Numbered from the stretch's first letter, positions 1 to 8,734 are shown. The stretch is 64,000 bases of DNA from Thermodesulfobacteriota bacterium (GCA_035325995.1 DAOKYU010000008.1:1-64000); one strand, 5' to 3'. Numbers and translations are program-made. The notes: generated by a model from the sequence alone, not told the origin.

Positions 1-169
1 GCCAGTATATTCAAAAAAGTGTTACCTATGTCCCCGAACGTTTGTTACCACTCTCTCCGGTCTGTACAAAAGGGGGGGGTAAGGGGGGATTTATTATGCA
101 GCTTTACTTCCCCCCGATGGAACAATTGCCTGCAGAACGCTGAGATCTTTTGTCCGGACCGCCCCAAAC
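1..169. other. left-edge intergenic DNA
   Basis: No gene is seen here. A G-run (83-88) and a C-run (110-115) form an inverted pair around a 21-base spacer. A segment at 68-88 with an AAAAGGGGGGG core resembles one near 43229, which hints at a dispersed G-rich repeat. The window begins inside this stretch, so its left neighbour is unknown. Confidence 0.4.
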
Positions 170-207
170 AAAAAAAGCCGCTCACGACGTTTCCGGCGCA
201 AGCGGCT
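170..207 (-). terminator. intrinsic terminator of the sigma factor gene
   Basis: On the minus strand AGCCGCT pairs with AGCGGCT (arms at 201-207 and 176-182) and is followed directly by a run of seven T. It lies 24 bases past the stop codon of the sigma factor gene. Stem plus U-tract is the standard Rho-independent form. Confidence 0.8.
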
Positions 208-230
208 CCGATTTATATTCAGTTCAGTTT

Positions 231-1424
231 TTAAGCGCTTATAAAGTCTTTGAGAATCCCTCCGGTGCTGAGCTGCCGGAGCTTCTTGAGCGCGCGCCTC
301 TCTATCTGCCTTATGCGCTCGCGGGTGAGGCTGTACCTGTTCCCTATCTCGTCGAGCGTGTACGACTCGTCGTACCCGATCCCGAACCTCATCCTCAATA
401 TATCCTCCTCCCTGTCGGTCAGGTTCTTGAGCGCTTCCTCTATCTTCTCGGACATCGAAACGGTCGCGAGGAGCGTGTCGGTCGCGGGCCTCGTGTCGGG
501 TATGAAGTCGATGAAGCTGTTCTTCCCGTCTCCTGATGCCGTGTTCACGGCGTCGAGATAAACGACGTTCGTAGAGGTTGCCTTAATGACCTTCGATACT
601 TTCTTCACGCTGAGCCCGGTTTCCTCGGCGACATCTTCTATGGCCGGGGCCTCACCGTTCTCGTTCCTCAGCATGTTGGCCGTCCTCGTGATCTTGTTGG
701 CCTGCTCCAGCACCCTTACCGGGATCCTGATTACCCTCGTCTGGTCGAAGAGCGACCTCGTTATGCTCTGTATGATCCACCACGAGGCGTAGGTCGAGAA
801 TCTGTATCCTTTCGACGGGTCGAACTTCTCGACCGCTTTAATAAGACCTATATTTCCTTCCTGTATTATGTCGGCCAGTGGAAGCCCTCTCCCCATGTAG
901 TTCTTCGCGATGCTTATCACGAGCCTGAGGTTCGATTTTATGAATTTGTCCTTGTTCTCTATTTCCTTGTTTCTGTACGCCCTGTAAAGAGCGGACATCC
1001 TGTTCAGCTTTACATCGAGCGGCATATACACGCCCGCGGCCTTGGCTTTCCTCTCTTCAAGGCTGCATCTGCAAACGCCCGAATTCTCCTTCTTCAAAAT
1101 CTCTTCGGTGAGGGCGCTCACATCTTCGGCGAGCTTGTCTGCCTTGGCGTTATATTTCTTTATTTTGGTGGCTATGCGAACCTCTTGCGAGGCGGTCAGG
1201 AGCGACTCGGTGCCGACTTCCTTGAAGTAGGACTGTAAGAGCTGATAATCCTCGTCCGGAATTACCCTGTTCTTTCCGTTCATCTTGCCGCCCGACGCCC
1301 CGTTCATCAGGCCCTGATCGTACGACATCTCGTTGGCGTGCGTACTTTGTTTCTCAAAGTCCTTCCCCGAGATGCTTCCAGCTACCGAACTATCAAAAGA
1401 TTCTTTCAAGTCCTGTCGACCCAT
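231..1424 (-). CDS. sigma-70 family RNA polymerase sigma factor (group 1/2)
   Basis: Directs RNA polymerase to promoters. The 397-residue protein has region 1.2 (YFKEVGTESLLTASQE), region 2 with the core-binding and -10-melting segment (NLRLVISIAKNYMGRG, then GYRFSTYASWWIIQSITRSL), region 3 and a region 4 helix-turn-helix (SLTRERIRQIERRALKKL). The acidic 1.1 domain of a full-size RpoD is missing, and regions 1.2 and 2 are separated by about 80 charged residues including a Cys-Arg-Cys. ATG at 1424 is chosen because GGAGG lies 8 bases upstream; the frame is open to 1502 but without a ribosome site. Monocistronic, with its own terminator. It could be the housekeeping factor or an RpoS-like alternative; the sequence alone does not decide. 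Confidence 0.93.
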   Translation of the reverse strand: MGRQDLKESFDSSVAGSISGKDFEKQSTHANEMSYDQGLMNGASGGKMNGKNRVIPDEDYQLLQSYFKEVGTESLLTASQEVRIATKIKKYNAKADKLAEDVSALTEEILKKENSGVCRCSLEERKAKAAGVYMPLDVKLNRMSALYRAYRNKEIENKDKFIKSNLRLVISIAKNYMGRGLPLADIIQEGNIGLIKAVEKFDPSKGYRFSTYASWWIIQSITRSLFDQTRVIRIPVRVLEQANKITRTANMLRNENGEAPAIEDVAEETGLSVKKVSKVIKATSTNVVYLDAVNTASGDGKNSFIDFIPDTRPATDTLLATVSMSEKIEEALKNLTDREEDILRMRFGIGYDESYTLDEIGNRYSLTRERIRQIERRALKKLRQLSTGGILKDFISA

Positions 1425-1613
1425 GGTAGTACCCTCCAGTTTAGTCCTCCGATATTTTTGACCCGTAAACCCCATGAAACTCGCATGATATAAGCGATGC
1501 AATGTTTATGCCACCAGCTATGTATTCGCCCTAATATGCTGTATTTATTCATTTAAATCGTTATTTGATACCTGAAGTGTTTCTTAAATTGATATGACTT
1601 TCGTGACAAAAAA

Positions 1614-1640
1614 TGTCATTCCAGTGGGGGTATGCCGGAA
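1614..1640. repeat. possible copy of the TGTCATTCC...GGAA dispersed repeat
   Basis: Begins TGTCATTCC and ends GGAA after a short non-matching middle, like the elements at 43074 and 43254. The match is limited to the ends, so this may be chance or a decayed copy. Confidence 0.25.
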
Positions 1641-1803
1641 ATTGAAAGCGTAAAATGTCCCGCGCGGGAACAAAAAATCACTCCCCGTTTCGGTAAACGA
1701 CTATAACCTTAACGATTCCCGGCCCGCGTTTTTGTACTCGCGCCGACTCTCGTCAGGCGTGTGCAAGAAAATTCCGAGGACCTTTACCGCCCCCAAATTG
1801 AGG

Positions 1804-1833
1804 TTGACAACCCCGAATATTGAGGGGAATATT
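1804..1833 (+). promoter_or_regulatory. weak candidate promoter for the epimerase gene
   Basis: A consensus TTGACA (1804-1809) is followed after 18 bases by AATATT (1828-1833). The -10 is poor. The predicted start would leave a leader of about 65 bases before the ATG at 1904. Confidence 0.3.
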
Positions 1834-1903
1834 AGCAATACCGATAAGACATGAATTCAGTTCTTTTATATCTGATTACAATCCGGCTAAAGGACATCAA
1901 CTA

Positions 1904-2830
1904 ATGAAAATACTGGTTACAGGCGGAGCCGGCTTTATAGGCTCATGGGTCGCTGACTCCTACATCGGCGGCGGACACGAAGTCTTGATATTCGACGACC
2001 TCTCTTCGGGGAGGCTCGAGAACGTAAACCCCAAAGCGGAGTTCGTAAAAGGGGACGTGAGGGACCGGGGTTTAATCGACGGCGTCATGGACGGCTTTAG
2101 GCCCGACGTCGTGAACCACCACGCAGCGCAGATAGACGTAAGAAAGTCCGTCGAGGATCCGGCGTTCGACGCCGAGGTGAACATAATCGGCTCTATCAAC
2201 CTCCTCGAATCGTCCGTAAAGCACGGGGTGAAAAAGTTCATATTCGCCTCCACTGGCGGGGCCATATACGGCGAGCCCGAGGACATCCCCGCCGACGAGA
2301 GCACGCCGCCGATGCCGATATCGGCGTACGGCACGTCGAAATACGCCGTCGAGAAATACATCGAATACTACAGCCACATCTACTCGCTCGACTACGTCGC
2401 ACTAAGGTACGCGAACGTCTACGGCCCCAGGCAAAACCCCCACGGCGAGGCCGGAGTGGTCGCCATATTCTGCAGCCGCATACTCTCCGGCAAAACGTGT
2501 ACGGTATACGGCGACGGCGGCCAGACCAGGGACTACGTCTACGTGGGCGACGTCGCCCGGGCGAACGTCCTAGCGCTCGATTCGAAATCCGGCAGCTACA
2601 ACATCGGCACAGGGGTCGAAACGTCCGTGAACGATCTCGTTAGCGAGCTCGGCGTCGCCTCCGGCCAGGTGTTCAGCACGGAGCACGCCGACGCCCGCGC
2701 CGGAGAGGTACAGAGGATAAGCCTCGAGGCCGGGCTCGCCGAAGAGGTCCTCGGCTGGGAGCCGCGCGTTTTCCTCGACGAGGGGATAAGAAACACGTGG
2801 GAGTGGTTCAGGGCTTCCAATAACGGGTAA
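1904..2830 (+). CDS. NAD-dependent epimerase/dehydratase (UDP-glucose 4-epimerase-like)
   Basis: An extended short-chain dehydrogenase acting on a nucleotide sugar, 308 residues. The N-terminus carries the NAD-binding glycine motif (VTGGAGFIGS), then DDLSSG as in GalE-type enzymes. Thr117 and the Tyr142-x3-Lys146 pair (SAYGTSKYAVEKY) are the catalytic residues; YGPRQNPHGEAGVVAIF and VYGDGGQTRDYVYVGDV match the sugar-binding half. ATG at 1904 is preferred to an upstream TTG because AAAGGA sits 9 bases before it and the Rossmann strand starts there. The family includes UDP-glucose and UDP-GlcNAc 4-epimerases; the exact sugar cannot be read from the sequence. No other sugar-nucleotide or glycosyltransferase gene is adjacent. 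Confidence 0.9.
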   Translation: MKILVTGGAGFIGSWVADSYIGGGHEVLIFDDLSSGRLENVNPKAEFVKGDVRDRGLIDGVMDGFRPDVVNHHAAQIDVRKSVEDPAFDAEVNIIGSINLLESSVKHGVKKFIFASTGGAIYGEPEDIPADESTPPMPISAYGTSKYAVEKYIEYYSHIYSLDYVALRYANVYGPRQNPHGEAGVVAIFCSRILSGKTCTVYGDGGQTRDYVYVGDVARANVLALDSKSGSYNIGTGVETSVNDLVSELGVASGQVFSTEHADARAGEVQRISLEAGLAEEVLGWEPRVFLDEGIRNTWEWFRASNNG

Positions 2831-2905
2831 CGGGCGCCGCCGTAACCACCGATTGCGTAACCCGGTTCATAGTGTATCCTTAATCCTCTCGGAGGTCCCG
2901 GACTT

Positions 2906-3133
2906 ATGAAAAACAAGGAAGATTTTCTTTACGACGTACGAATAATCAACAGGAACATCAGGGACGGAGTCGTGTCCAAAAAGGACTACGACAAGTACCT
3001 CGACAACCTCCCCGACGTCGAAGCCAATAGCGAGCCGCTCATTATCGAAGACGAAACCGAAACGCTGAGCACCGTGCCCGACGCCGCCGACACCGAAGAA
3101 GCGGCCGGCGAAGCCGAAGAGGAAGAAGACTGA
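2906..3133 (+). CDS. small acidic-tailed protein of unknown function
   Basis: A 75-residue protein that I do not recognise. The first 33 residues are basic and mixed (DFLYDVRIINRNIRDGVVSK); the last 35 are almost purely acidic and Ala-rich. No membrane segment or signal is seen. A GGAGG ribosome site lies 10 bases before the ATG, and the stop codon overlaps the next start (TGATG), so the two genes are translationally coupled. The shape suggests a small adaptor or regulator, but that is a guess. Confidence 0.7.
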   Translation: MKNKEDFLYDVRIINRNIRDGVVSKKDYDKYLDNLPDVEANSEPLIIEDETETLSTVPDAADTEEAAGEAEEEED

Positions 3134-3348
3134 TGAAGTGGGATTACAAAGTCGTCACGATTGACCAGCTTTTTCACGGAAGCGAGGATCACGACATAGC
3201 GATATCCAAGGAAGCTGCGGCGGCCAGGAGGAACAAGCTCGGGCAGGGCGTCGAGAGCACCCTCAACCAGATGGGCGGGGAATTCTGGGAGCTCGTCACG
3301 ATAGCCGGCGATTTCGCGATATTCAAAAGGCCCAAAGAAAAAGCCTGA
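3133..3348 (+). CDS. DUF4177-like small protein
   Basis: A 71-residue protein beginning MKWDYKVVTID and ending with LNQMGGEFWELVTIAGDFA then IFKRP. This is the pattern of the DUF4177 family (WEYKVV ... LN..G.EGWELV ... IFKR), whose function is not established. It overlaps the preceding gene by one base at TGATG, so both are probably one transcript. The region 30-45 (ARRNKLGQGVESTLNQ) replaces the usual short loop. The family call is fairly safe, the role unknown. Confidence 0.72.
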   Translation: MKWDYKVVTIDQLFHGSEDHDIAISKEAAAARRNKLGQGVESTLNQMGGEFWELVTIAGDFAIFKRPKEKA

Positions 3349-3360
3349 TCCTCCGGACCC

Positions 3361-4893
3361 TCACTCCCATTCTATAGTGCTGGGCGGCTTGGTGGATATG
3401 TCGTATACCACCCTGTTGACGCCCCTCACCTCGTTAATTATCCTGACGGAAATCTTTTCGAGAATGTCATACGGTATGCGCGCCCAGCTCGCGGTCATGC
3501 CGTCGAGGCTGGTGACCGCCCGTAGGGCGACGACGCTTTCGTAGGTCCTCTCGTCCCCCATGACGCCGACCGTCTTTACGGGGACGAACACGGTGAACGC
3601 CTGCCATATGTCGTCGTATATGCCGCTGCTCCTGAGCTCCGCGATGAATATCCTGTCCGCGTGGCGGAGTATCCTGAGCCTCTCATCCGTTATCTCGCCC
3701 ATTATCCTTATGGCGAGCCCCGGCCCGGGGAAGGGATGCCTGCCGAGTATCTCCGGCGGCACGCCGAGCTCGGCCCCCACGGCCCTCACTTCGTCCTTGA
3801 AAAGCTCTCTTAAAGGTTCTACGAGCTTAAGGTTCATTTTTTCAGGAAGCCCGCCGACGTTGTGGTGCGACTTTATCGTGGCCGACGGCCCCTTTACGCT
3901 TACGCTCTCTATAACGTCCGGGTATAGCGTCCCTTGCGCGAGGAACTCGGCGCCCTCTATACGGGACGCCTCTTCCTCGAAGACGTTCACGAACTCCTCT
4001 CCGATTATTTTCCGCTTCCGCTCGGGGTCCGTCACACCTTCGAGCCTCTTTAAGAACCTCTCCCCGGCGTCCACGTGAATGAGGTTGAGTCCCATGTCCC
4101 TGAAGGACGCTACCACCTCTTCGGCTTCTTTGTCCCTGAGGAGCCCGGTATCGACGAAGATGCAGTAGAGCTGGTCCGGTATGGCGTGCTGTATTATCAC
4201 GGCGGCTACCGCAGAATCGACGCCCCCCGAAAGCCCGCAGACGACCTTCGAGCCGCCGGCCTTCTCCCGTATGTCGGCTATGGCCGTCTCGACGAACGAC
4301 CTCGGCGTCCATGAGCCGTCGCACCCGGCGATGCCGATTACGAAGTTCGACAATATCTCTTTACCGTATTTCGTGTGCACGACCTCGGGGTGAAACTGCG
4401 TCCCCCAGATCCTTCTCCCTGCGTCCTTCATCGCGGCCGCCGGGCAGTTCCCGCTGAGCGCGATGGACTTAAACCCTGGGGGCAATTCCAGCACGCGGTC
4501 CCCGTGCGACATCCAGACGCTGCTCTCCTCCGGCACATTATAAAAGAGGTCGTCCCCGTCCGTCACTTCCAGCGTCGCCGGGCCGTATTCCCTTTCCTCC
4601 GAGCGCTCCACCTTCCCGCCGAGGAGCTTCGCCGTAAGCTGCATGCCGTAACATATCCCGAGGACGGGGATACCGAGGTCGAATATCCCGGGGTCTACTG
4701 TGGGCGAGTCCTCGTCCCAGACGCTCGACGGCCCGCCCGAAAGTACGAGCGCCTTCGGGGCGATCTGCCTTATTTCTTCGAGCGGTGTTGTAAACGGTTT
4801 TATTTCTGAGTAAACCCCGAGCTCCCTCACGCGCCTCGCTATAAGCTGCGTGTATTGAGAGCCGAAGTCGAGTACCAGTATAGTCTCACGCAT
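3361..4893 (-). CDS. guaA: GMP synthase (glutamine-hydrolysing)
   Basis: Converts XMP to GMP with glutamine and ATP, the last step of guanine nucleotide synthesis. The 510-residue protein has an N-terminal class I glutamine amidotransferase (LVLDFGSQYTQLIARR at the start, nucleophile Cys81 in GICYGMQ, His168 and Glu170 in TQFHPE), an ATP pyrophosphatase domain with the PP-loop SGGVDS (222-227), and the C-terminal dimerisation domain ending KPPSTIEWE. The frame is open 26 codons further upstream, but the family starts at the MRETILVL position, so 4893 is chosen. No clear Shine-Dalgarno is seen there. It follows guaB on the same strand by 74 bases, a guaBA operon. Confidence 0.97.
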   Translation of the reverse strand: MRETILVLDFGSQYTQLIARRVRELGVYSEIKPFTTPLEEIRQIAPKALVLSGGPSSVWDEDSPTVDPGIFDLGIPVLGICYGMQLTAKLLGGKVERSEEREYGPATLEVTDGDDLFYNVPEESSVWMSHGDRVLELPPGFKSIALSGNCPAAAMKDAGRRIWGTQFHPEVVHTKYGKEILSNFVIGIAGCDGSWTPRSFVETAIADIREKAGGSKVVCGLSGGVDSAVAAVIIQHAIPDQLYCIFVDTGLLRDKEAEEVVASFRDMGLNLIHVDAGERFLKRLEGVTDPERKRKIIGEEFVNVFEEEASRIEGAEFLAQGTLYPDVIESVSVKGPSATIKSHHNVGGLPEKMNLKLVEPLRELFKDEVRAVGAELGVPPEILGRHPFPGPGLAIRIMGEITDERLRILRHADRIFIAELRSSGIYDDIWQAFTVFVPVKTVGVMGDERTYESVVALRAVTSLDGMTASWARIPYDILEKISVRIINEVRGVNRVVYDISTKPPSTIEWE

Positions 4894-4967
4894 TTTAGTG
4901 TCTGATATTTCAAGAAGTCCGGTAGGGTAGTGGATTTTTAAAGAAGGTGAAACGCGCGCCGTGGGCC

Positions 4968-6446
4968 TCACTCCAGCCTGTAGTTGGGCGATTCCTTCGT
5001 AATTATGACGTCGTGTACGTGCCCTTCCCTGAGCCCGGCGTTCGTGACCTTTATAAACTTGCCGTTACTCCTGAGCTCGCCTATGGTCTTGCATCCCGTG
5101 TAGCCCATTCCGGCCCTGAGTCCACCGATGAGCTGATAGATCGTGCCGCCTATAGGGCCCCTGTAGGGTATCCTGCCCTCTATCCCCTCCGGTACGAGCT
5201 TCGAGTCAATCATCTCGTCGCCCTGGTTCTGGGCGTACCTGTCCCTGCTGGTGCCCTTCTTCATGGCCTCGATGGAGCCCATCCCCCTGTACACCTTGTA
5301 CGTCCTTCCCTGAAAGAGAATGACCTCTCCCGGGGCCTCGTCCGTACCGGCGAAAAGGTTCCCTATCATGACCGAATGAGCGCCCGCGGCGATTGCCTTG
5401 ACTATGTCGCCCGAAAACTTGATCCCCCCGTCCGCAATCGCCGGAATCCCGTGAAGGTCCGATATCCTCGTTACGTCCTGTATCGCCGAAACCTGCGGCA
5501 CCCCTATGCCCGCTATTATTCTCGTCGTGCATATGGATCCCGGCCCGACGCCTATCTTCACCCCGTCGACGCCGGCCTTGATTACGGCCTCCGCGCCTTC
5601 GCCCGTGCCGATGTTCCCGGCTATGAGCTCTATCCCGGGGAAGTTCGCCTTGGTCGATTTTATCGCGTCGAGCACTTTCTTCGAGTGACCGTGCGCCGTG
5701 TCGATGACTATCACGTCGCACCCGACGTCCACCAGCGCCTGTATCCTCGCTTCCCTGTCGGGCCCGACGCCTACCGCGGCGCCGCATCTCAGCCTGCCCA
5801 TGCCGTCCTTGCATGCGGTGGGATATTTTTCTATCTTCTCTATGTCCTTCATCGTGATGAGCCCGCGGAGCTTGAACTCCGAGTTCACCACGGGGAGCTT
5901 TTCTATCTTGTACTTATGAAGGAGCTCCTTCGCCTCTTCGAGCGTCGTGCCCTCCCCGACCGTTACAAGCTTCTTCTTCGGGGTCATTATCTGGTCGACC
6001 CTGAATTCGAGATTCTTCTCGAACCGGAGGTCCCTGAAGGTGATTATGCCGAGAAGGGAATCGTCCTCCCTCGTCACGGGAAGCCCCGTGATATTGTGCT
6101 TGAGCATTATGTCGAGGGCTTCCCGCACTTTATGGTCGGGCCTTACGGTAAGCGGGTTGACTATCATCCCGCTCTCGTATTTCTTGACCCTCATCACCTC
6201 GGCCGCCTGCTCGTGTATGTCGAGGTTCCTGTGAATAATGCCGATGCCGCCTTCCTGCGCCATGGATATGGCGGTGATCGATTCGGTGACGGTGTCCATG
6301 GCGGCGCTGACGAGCGGGATGTTGAGCTTTATGTTTCGTGAGAGCATCGTCGAAACTTCGACGTCGTTCGGGAGGGTGTCTGAATAGGCTGGTACCAGAA
6401 GAACGTCGTCGAACGTGAGACATTCCTCTATTTTTTCGATGTTCAT
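4968..6446 (-). CDS. guaB: inosine-5'-monophosphate dehydrogenase
   Basis: Oxidises IMP to XMP with NAD, the committed step to GMP. The protein has 492 residues: TIM barrel (TFDDVLLVPA at 11-20), a tandem CBS insert (about 95-205), then the catalytic loop GPGSICTTR with Cys306 and the mobile flap containing KKGTSRDRYAQ (Arg-Tyr). Length and motifs are those of the normal bacterial enzyme. It lies 11 bases after the Lys/Ala-tailed gene and 74 bases before guaA, so all three are likely cotranscribed. The ribosome site is AAAGGTAG. Confidence 0.98.
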   Translation of the reverse strand: MNIEKIEECLTFDDVLLVPAYSDTLPNDVEVSTMLSRNIKLNIPLVSAAMDTVTESITAISMAQEGGIGIIHRNLDIHEQAAEVMRVKKYESGMIVNPLTVRPDHKVREALDIMLKHNITGLPVTREDDSLLGIITFRDLRFEKNLEFRVDQIMTPKKKLVTVGEGTTLEEAKELLHKYKIEKLPVVNSEFKLRGLITMKDIEKIEKYPTACKDGMGRLRCGAAVGVGPDREARIQALVDVGCDVIVIDTAHGHSKKVLDAIKSTKANFPGIELIAGNIGTGEGAEAVIKAGVDGVKIGVGPGSICTTRIIAGIGVPQVSAIQDVTRISDLHGIPAIADGGIKFSGDIVKAIAAGAHSVMIGNLFAGTDEAPGEVILFQGRTYKVYRGMGSIEAMKKGTSRDRYAQNQGDEMIDSKLVPEGIEGRIPYRGPIGGTIYQLIGGLRAGMGYTGCKTIGELRSNGKFIKVTNAGLREGHVHDVIITKESPNYRLE

Positions 6447-6457
6447 GGCGCTACCTT

Positions 6458-6853
6458 TTATTTTTTGGCGGTCGTTTTCCTGGCGGCCGGTTTCGCCGCC
6501 GTGGTTTTCTTCTTCCTGGCCGTCGTGGATGCGGAAGCGGCCGGTTTCTTCTCTTCTTTCTTGTCTTCGGCGACTGAAATCAGCCTGGCCGGGGTCTTTA
6601 CGATCTCGATTATCTTCTTTCTCATCTCGGGGAGCGTAACCCCGAGCTCTATTTCTATCTCCTGGTCCTTTTCGCCGAGGTTTATAAATACGGGAAGGAC
6701 CCCTACGTACGTCTTGGAATCCACCCTTTCGAAGCCGAGGGCCTTCAGCAGCTTTTTAGGTAAAGTCGGAAATTCCAGGGTTGCAATCTCCGCTGTCTCC
6801 TGCGGCAAAAGGCCGTCCTGGCTTACGCTGATTTTAAGACGGGTGGATTTCAT
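6458..6853 (-). CDS. uncharacterised protein with a histone H1-like Lys/Ala tail
   Basis: 131 residues. About the first 95 form an unrecognised domain of mixed alpha/beta character (KISVSQDGLLPQETAEIATL, later LPVFINLGEKDQEIEIELGV). The last 35 are Lys/Ala/Thr-rich (ARKKKTTAAKPAARKTTAKK), as in histone H1-like bacterial tails that bind nucleic acid. ATG at 6853 is preferred (GTGAGG six bases upstream) over a GTG four codons earlier. It is the first gene of the guaB-guaA operon, 11 bases before guaB. A link to purine metabolism is suggested only by position. The tail resembles those of PhaF-type phasins, of interest because this genome makes PHA. Confidence 0.75.
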   Translation of the reverse strand: MKSTRLKISVSQDGLLPQETAEIATLEFPTLPKKLLKALGFERVDSKTYVGVLPVFINLGEKDQEIEIELGVTLPEMRKKIIEIVKTPARLISVAEDKKEEKKPAASASTTARKKKTTAAKPAARKTTAKK

Positions 6854-7071
6854 ATAGTCCCTCACCTTGCCTTTGATATAATACGACTGTTATATTTTGA
6901 ATATAGGATATTTGTTTAGTCCCTAAATACCGCAATCCTGTTCCAGAAAAACGTGATCGAGTGGTAAAGCTTAATAGCCCTATTAACTAGATTATTTTAC
7001 TCGAAGGCAGGGCATTTATCAAGGAATTATTGGACTTGGCGGCGCTTTTCCGGCGGCTTTTAAGGCAGGGT

Positions 7072-8298
7072 TCAGTCTGAAAGAGAAGTCTCGTAATCGA
7101 CCACTCTAAGGTTGTATTTAAGCCCCAGCACCTTTCCCGAAGGCGGGAATACCGCGTAAAAGGGTACGGACTCCCCGGGCTTTATGTCGAAATTAAGCCC
7201 CCCCAGCTTCTCCGTATTATAAAAGTCTATATTCCCCGTTTTCTTCTTCAGCTTAAAGAGTATGTCCTGAAGCGGAAGGCCCCTCAGCTCTCCCTCCGTA
7301 AAGGTATTACCCGCGTAAACGGTATCGTTGTAAAGCACCTGCCCCGCTGATATGAACTCGCTCTCTATCCTGACGTAGCTGACGGCGCTGTCAGACCGGT
7401 TCGTGACCCTGCCGGATATAACGTAAAGCGGCCCGTTCCTCGTGTTGAGCCACCTTCCCTGGTGCTCCGTGATGACGACGTCGTTCTTCGCGGGCTCGGC
7501 CAGCATGCCCGGGACGAGCGACTTCACCGTCCCTTCCACCCGGGCCGCCATTTCGGGGGGCACGTATCCCGTGTTGAGGAGTATCACGTAAGACGCCCCG
7601 AGTATGACCGCGAGAATTATCAGCGACAAAAGGGCGTAGGCGAATGTCGTCCAGAAGCCGCCCCTTTTCCCGGGTTTCGGCCTGTATACCCTTCCAATGT
7701 CCTGCCGGGGCCGCGCCGCTTCGGGGGGAGGGACGGTGCTCCGGTATTCGTTGTGCCTGAGAGCGTCCATATTAAGGAAGAGAGCGTCCCCCCTGATATC
7801 GCGCGACTTCTCTTCCGCCGTCTCCGCCTCTCCGCCGCGATCGACGGGTTCGGGCCTCCTTCCGAGCGGAATCTCCTCGGCCTCCTCAGGCTCCTCGTCC
7901 TCGAAGAGCCTCGGCTCCCGGGCCGGGGGCTCCGGCCCTTCCTTGTCTATCTTCAGGTTCTCCCAGTTAAATTCCGAGTCCCTCTTCTTAAAGGCGTCCT
8001 CGATGCTTACCTTAAAGTCCTCGGCCACGGTCCCGGTCTTGCTGATATTTACGAACTCCTCCCAGTTCCCGCCGTCTCCGGCGACGCCTGGCCCCGCCCC
8101 CGGTGTCTTTCCTCCCCCCGGTTTGAGCTCGATACCGTCGGGGTCTATCTCCCCCATCACCTCGGACCGTATCTCGTCGAAGAGCGTTCGCCCTCCGGCT
8201 CCGTCCGCGGCGGCGCTCCCGCACTCGGGGCAAAGGGCCTCCCCGCCGGTCCCGTCGGCTTCGAACTTCGCCTTGCATTTCTCACATTCTATAATCAT
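7072..8298 (-). CDS. zinc-ribbon, single-pass membrane protein with DUF3426-like C-terminus
   Basis: A 408-residue protein. The N-terminus is an MJ0042-type zinc ribbon (Cys5, Cys8, Cys23, Cys26). A long, low-complexity acidic and Pro/Gly-rich linker follows, then one transmembrane helix near residues 213-240 (FAYALLSLIILAVILGASYV). The remaining about 165 residues form an all-beta domain like DUF3426 (VITEHQGRWLNTRNGPLYVI, VTNRSDSAVSYVRIE). In related proteins the ribbon is cytoplasmic and the beta domain lies outside the inner membrane; function is unknown. It stands alone, between the gua operon and the rib operon. Confidence 0.82.
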   Translation of the reverse strand: MIIECEKCKAKFEADGTGGEALCPECGSAAADGAGGRTLFDEIRSEVMGEIDPDGIELKPGGGKTPGAGPGVAGDGGNWEEFVNISKTGTVAEDFKVSIEDAFKKRDSEFNWENLKIDKEGPEPPAREPRLFEDEEPEEAEEIPLGRRPEPVDRGGEAETAEEKSRDIRGDALFLNMDALRHNEYRSTVPPPEAARPRQDIGRVYRPKPGKRGGFWTTFAYALLSLIILAVILGASYVILLNTGYVPPEMAARVEGTVKSLVPGMLAEPAKNDVVITEHQGRWLNTRNGPLYVISGRVTNRSDSAVSYVRIESEFISAGQVLYNDTVYAGNTFTEGELRGLPLQDILFKLKKKTGNIDFYNTEKLGGLNFDIKPGESVPFYAVFPPSGKVLGLKYNLRVVDYETSLSD

Positions 8299-8734
8299 CC
8301 GGTCCCGCTCTCCCCCGGCTTTCGGAAGGCTTTAAACAATTATTAGTGCTGTCTTCGCGTCCAGTCAATAACCGCCCGCCCCTTCGAACCCTGCCGCCCC
8401 GGGGCGGCCCCCCGGTCTACGCTCCCTATCCCGTTAATACGTCCGAAGCGCGTTCTTCCGCTTTTTGGTATTATATACGACCGGGCGACGAAGTAATCTT
8501 CTCCTTATATAATTCGCGGTCCCGGCCCCGCGGGTTTCTTGTGGAGCAGCCTGAACGAGCGCTTCATGGCCTTCGGCGACGGCGGGATTCTCTGCAGCGA
8601 TGTCTTTACGCGTATAGTCGAAGACCCGAAGCTCCCCGGCGCTTCAGGCTCGCTCAAGCCTAAGCCGCTTTCATTAATTGATTTTCGGGAATTCCGGTCC
8701 TTACTTTCCCGAGATGGGGCTCAAGGCCCCTCAT
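8299..8734. other. intergenic region upstream of the rib operon
   Basis: About 525 bases separate the zinc-ribbon gene and ribBA. Short open frames exist on both strands but none has a ribosome site or a recognisable family. The region holds TATAAT boxes on both strands (8470-8475 minus, 8508-8513 plus) and a foldable segment listed separately. No FMN riboswitch consensus was seen. Confidence 0.45.
8520..8660 (+). ncRNA. candidate structured RNA upstream of ribBA
   Basis: The sequence can fold into one long bulged rod: AGCCTGAA (8548-8555) pairs perfectly with TTCAGGCT (8643-8650), extended by GAGC/GCTC, then CTTC/GAAG (8562-8565 with 8628-8631) and CTTCG/CGAAG (8571-8575 with 8619-8623). 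A TATAAT at 8508-8513 with a weak -35 (GCGACG, 8485-8490) would start a transcript near 8520. No U-tract terminator follows. This is a hypothesis from hand pairing only; decayed coding DNA is an alternative. Confidence 0.2.

Larger units (their letters stand above)
1425..1903. other. divergent intergenic region, about 480 bases
   Basis: Separates the sigma factor gene from the epimerase gene. No coding frame is convincing. It holds a perfect 12-base palindrome (1658-1669, TCCCGCGCGGGA) followed by an A-run, a TGACA-N5-TGTCA inverted repeat (1604-1618), a possible copy of the TGTCATTCC repeat family and a weak plus-strand promoter. Two divergent promoters are expected here. No good -35/-10 pair was found for the sigma factor gene. 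Confidence 0.5.

Noticed and set aside
1820..1903. N-terminal extension of the epimerase from a TTG
   Set aside because: No ribosome site precedes the TTG, and the Rossmann fold begins exactly at the ATG at 1904.
4947..6341. 464-codon open frame on the plus strand opposite guaB
   Set aside because: Antisense shadow of an intact guaB; no ribosome site and no domain.
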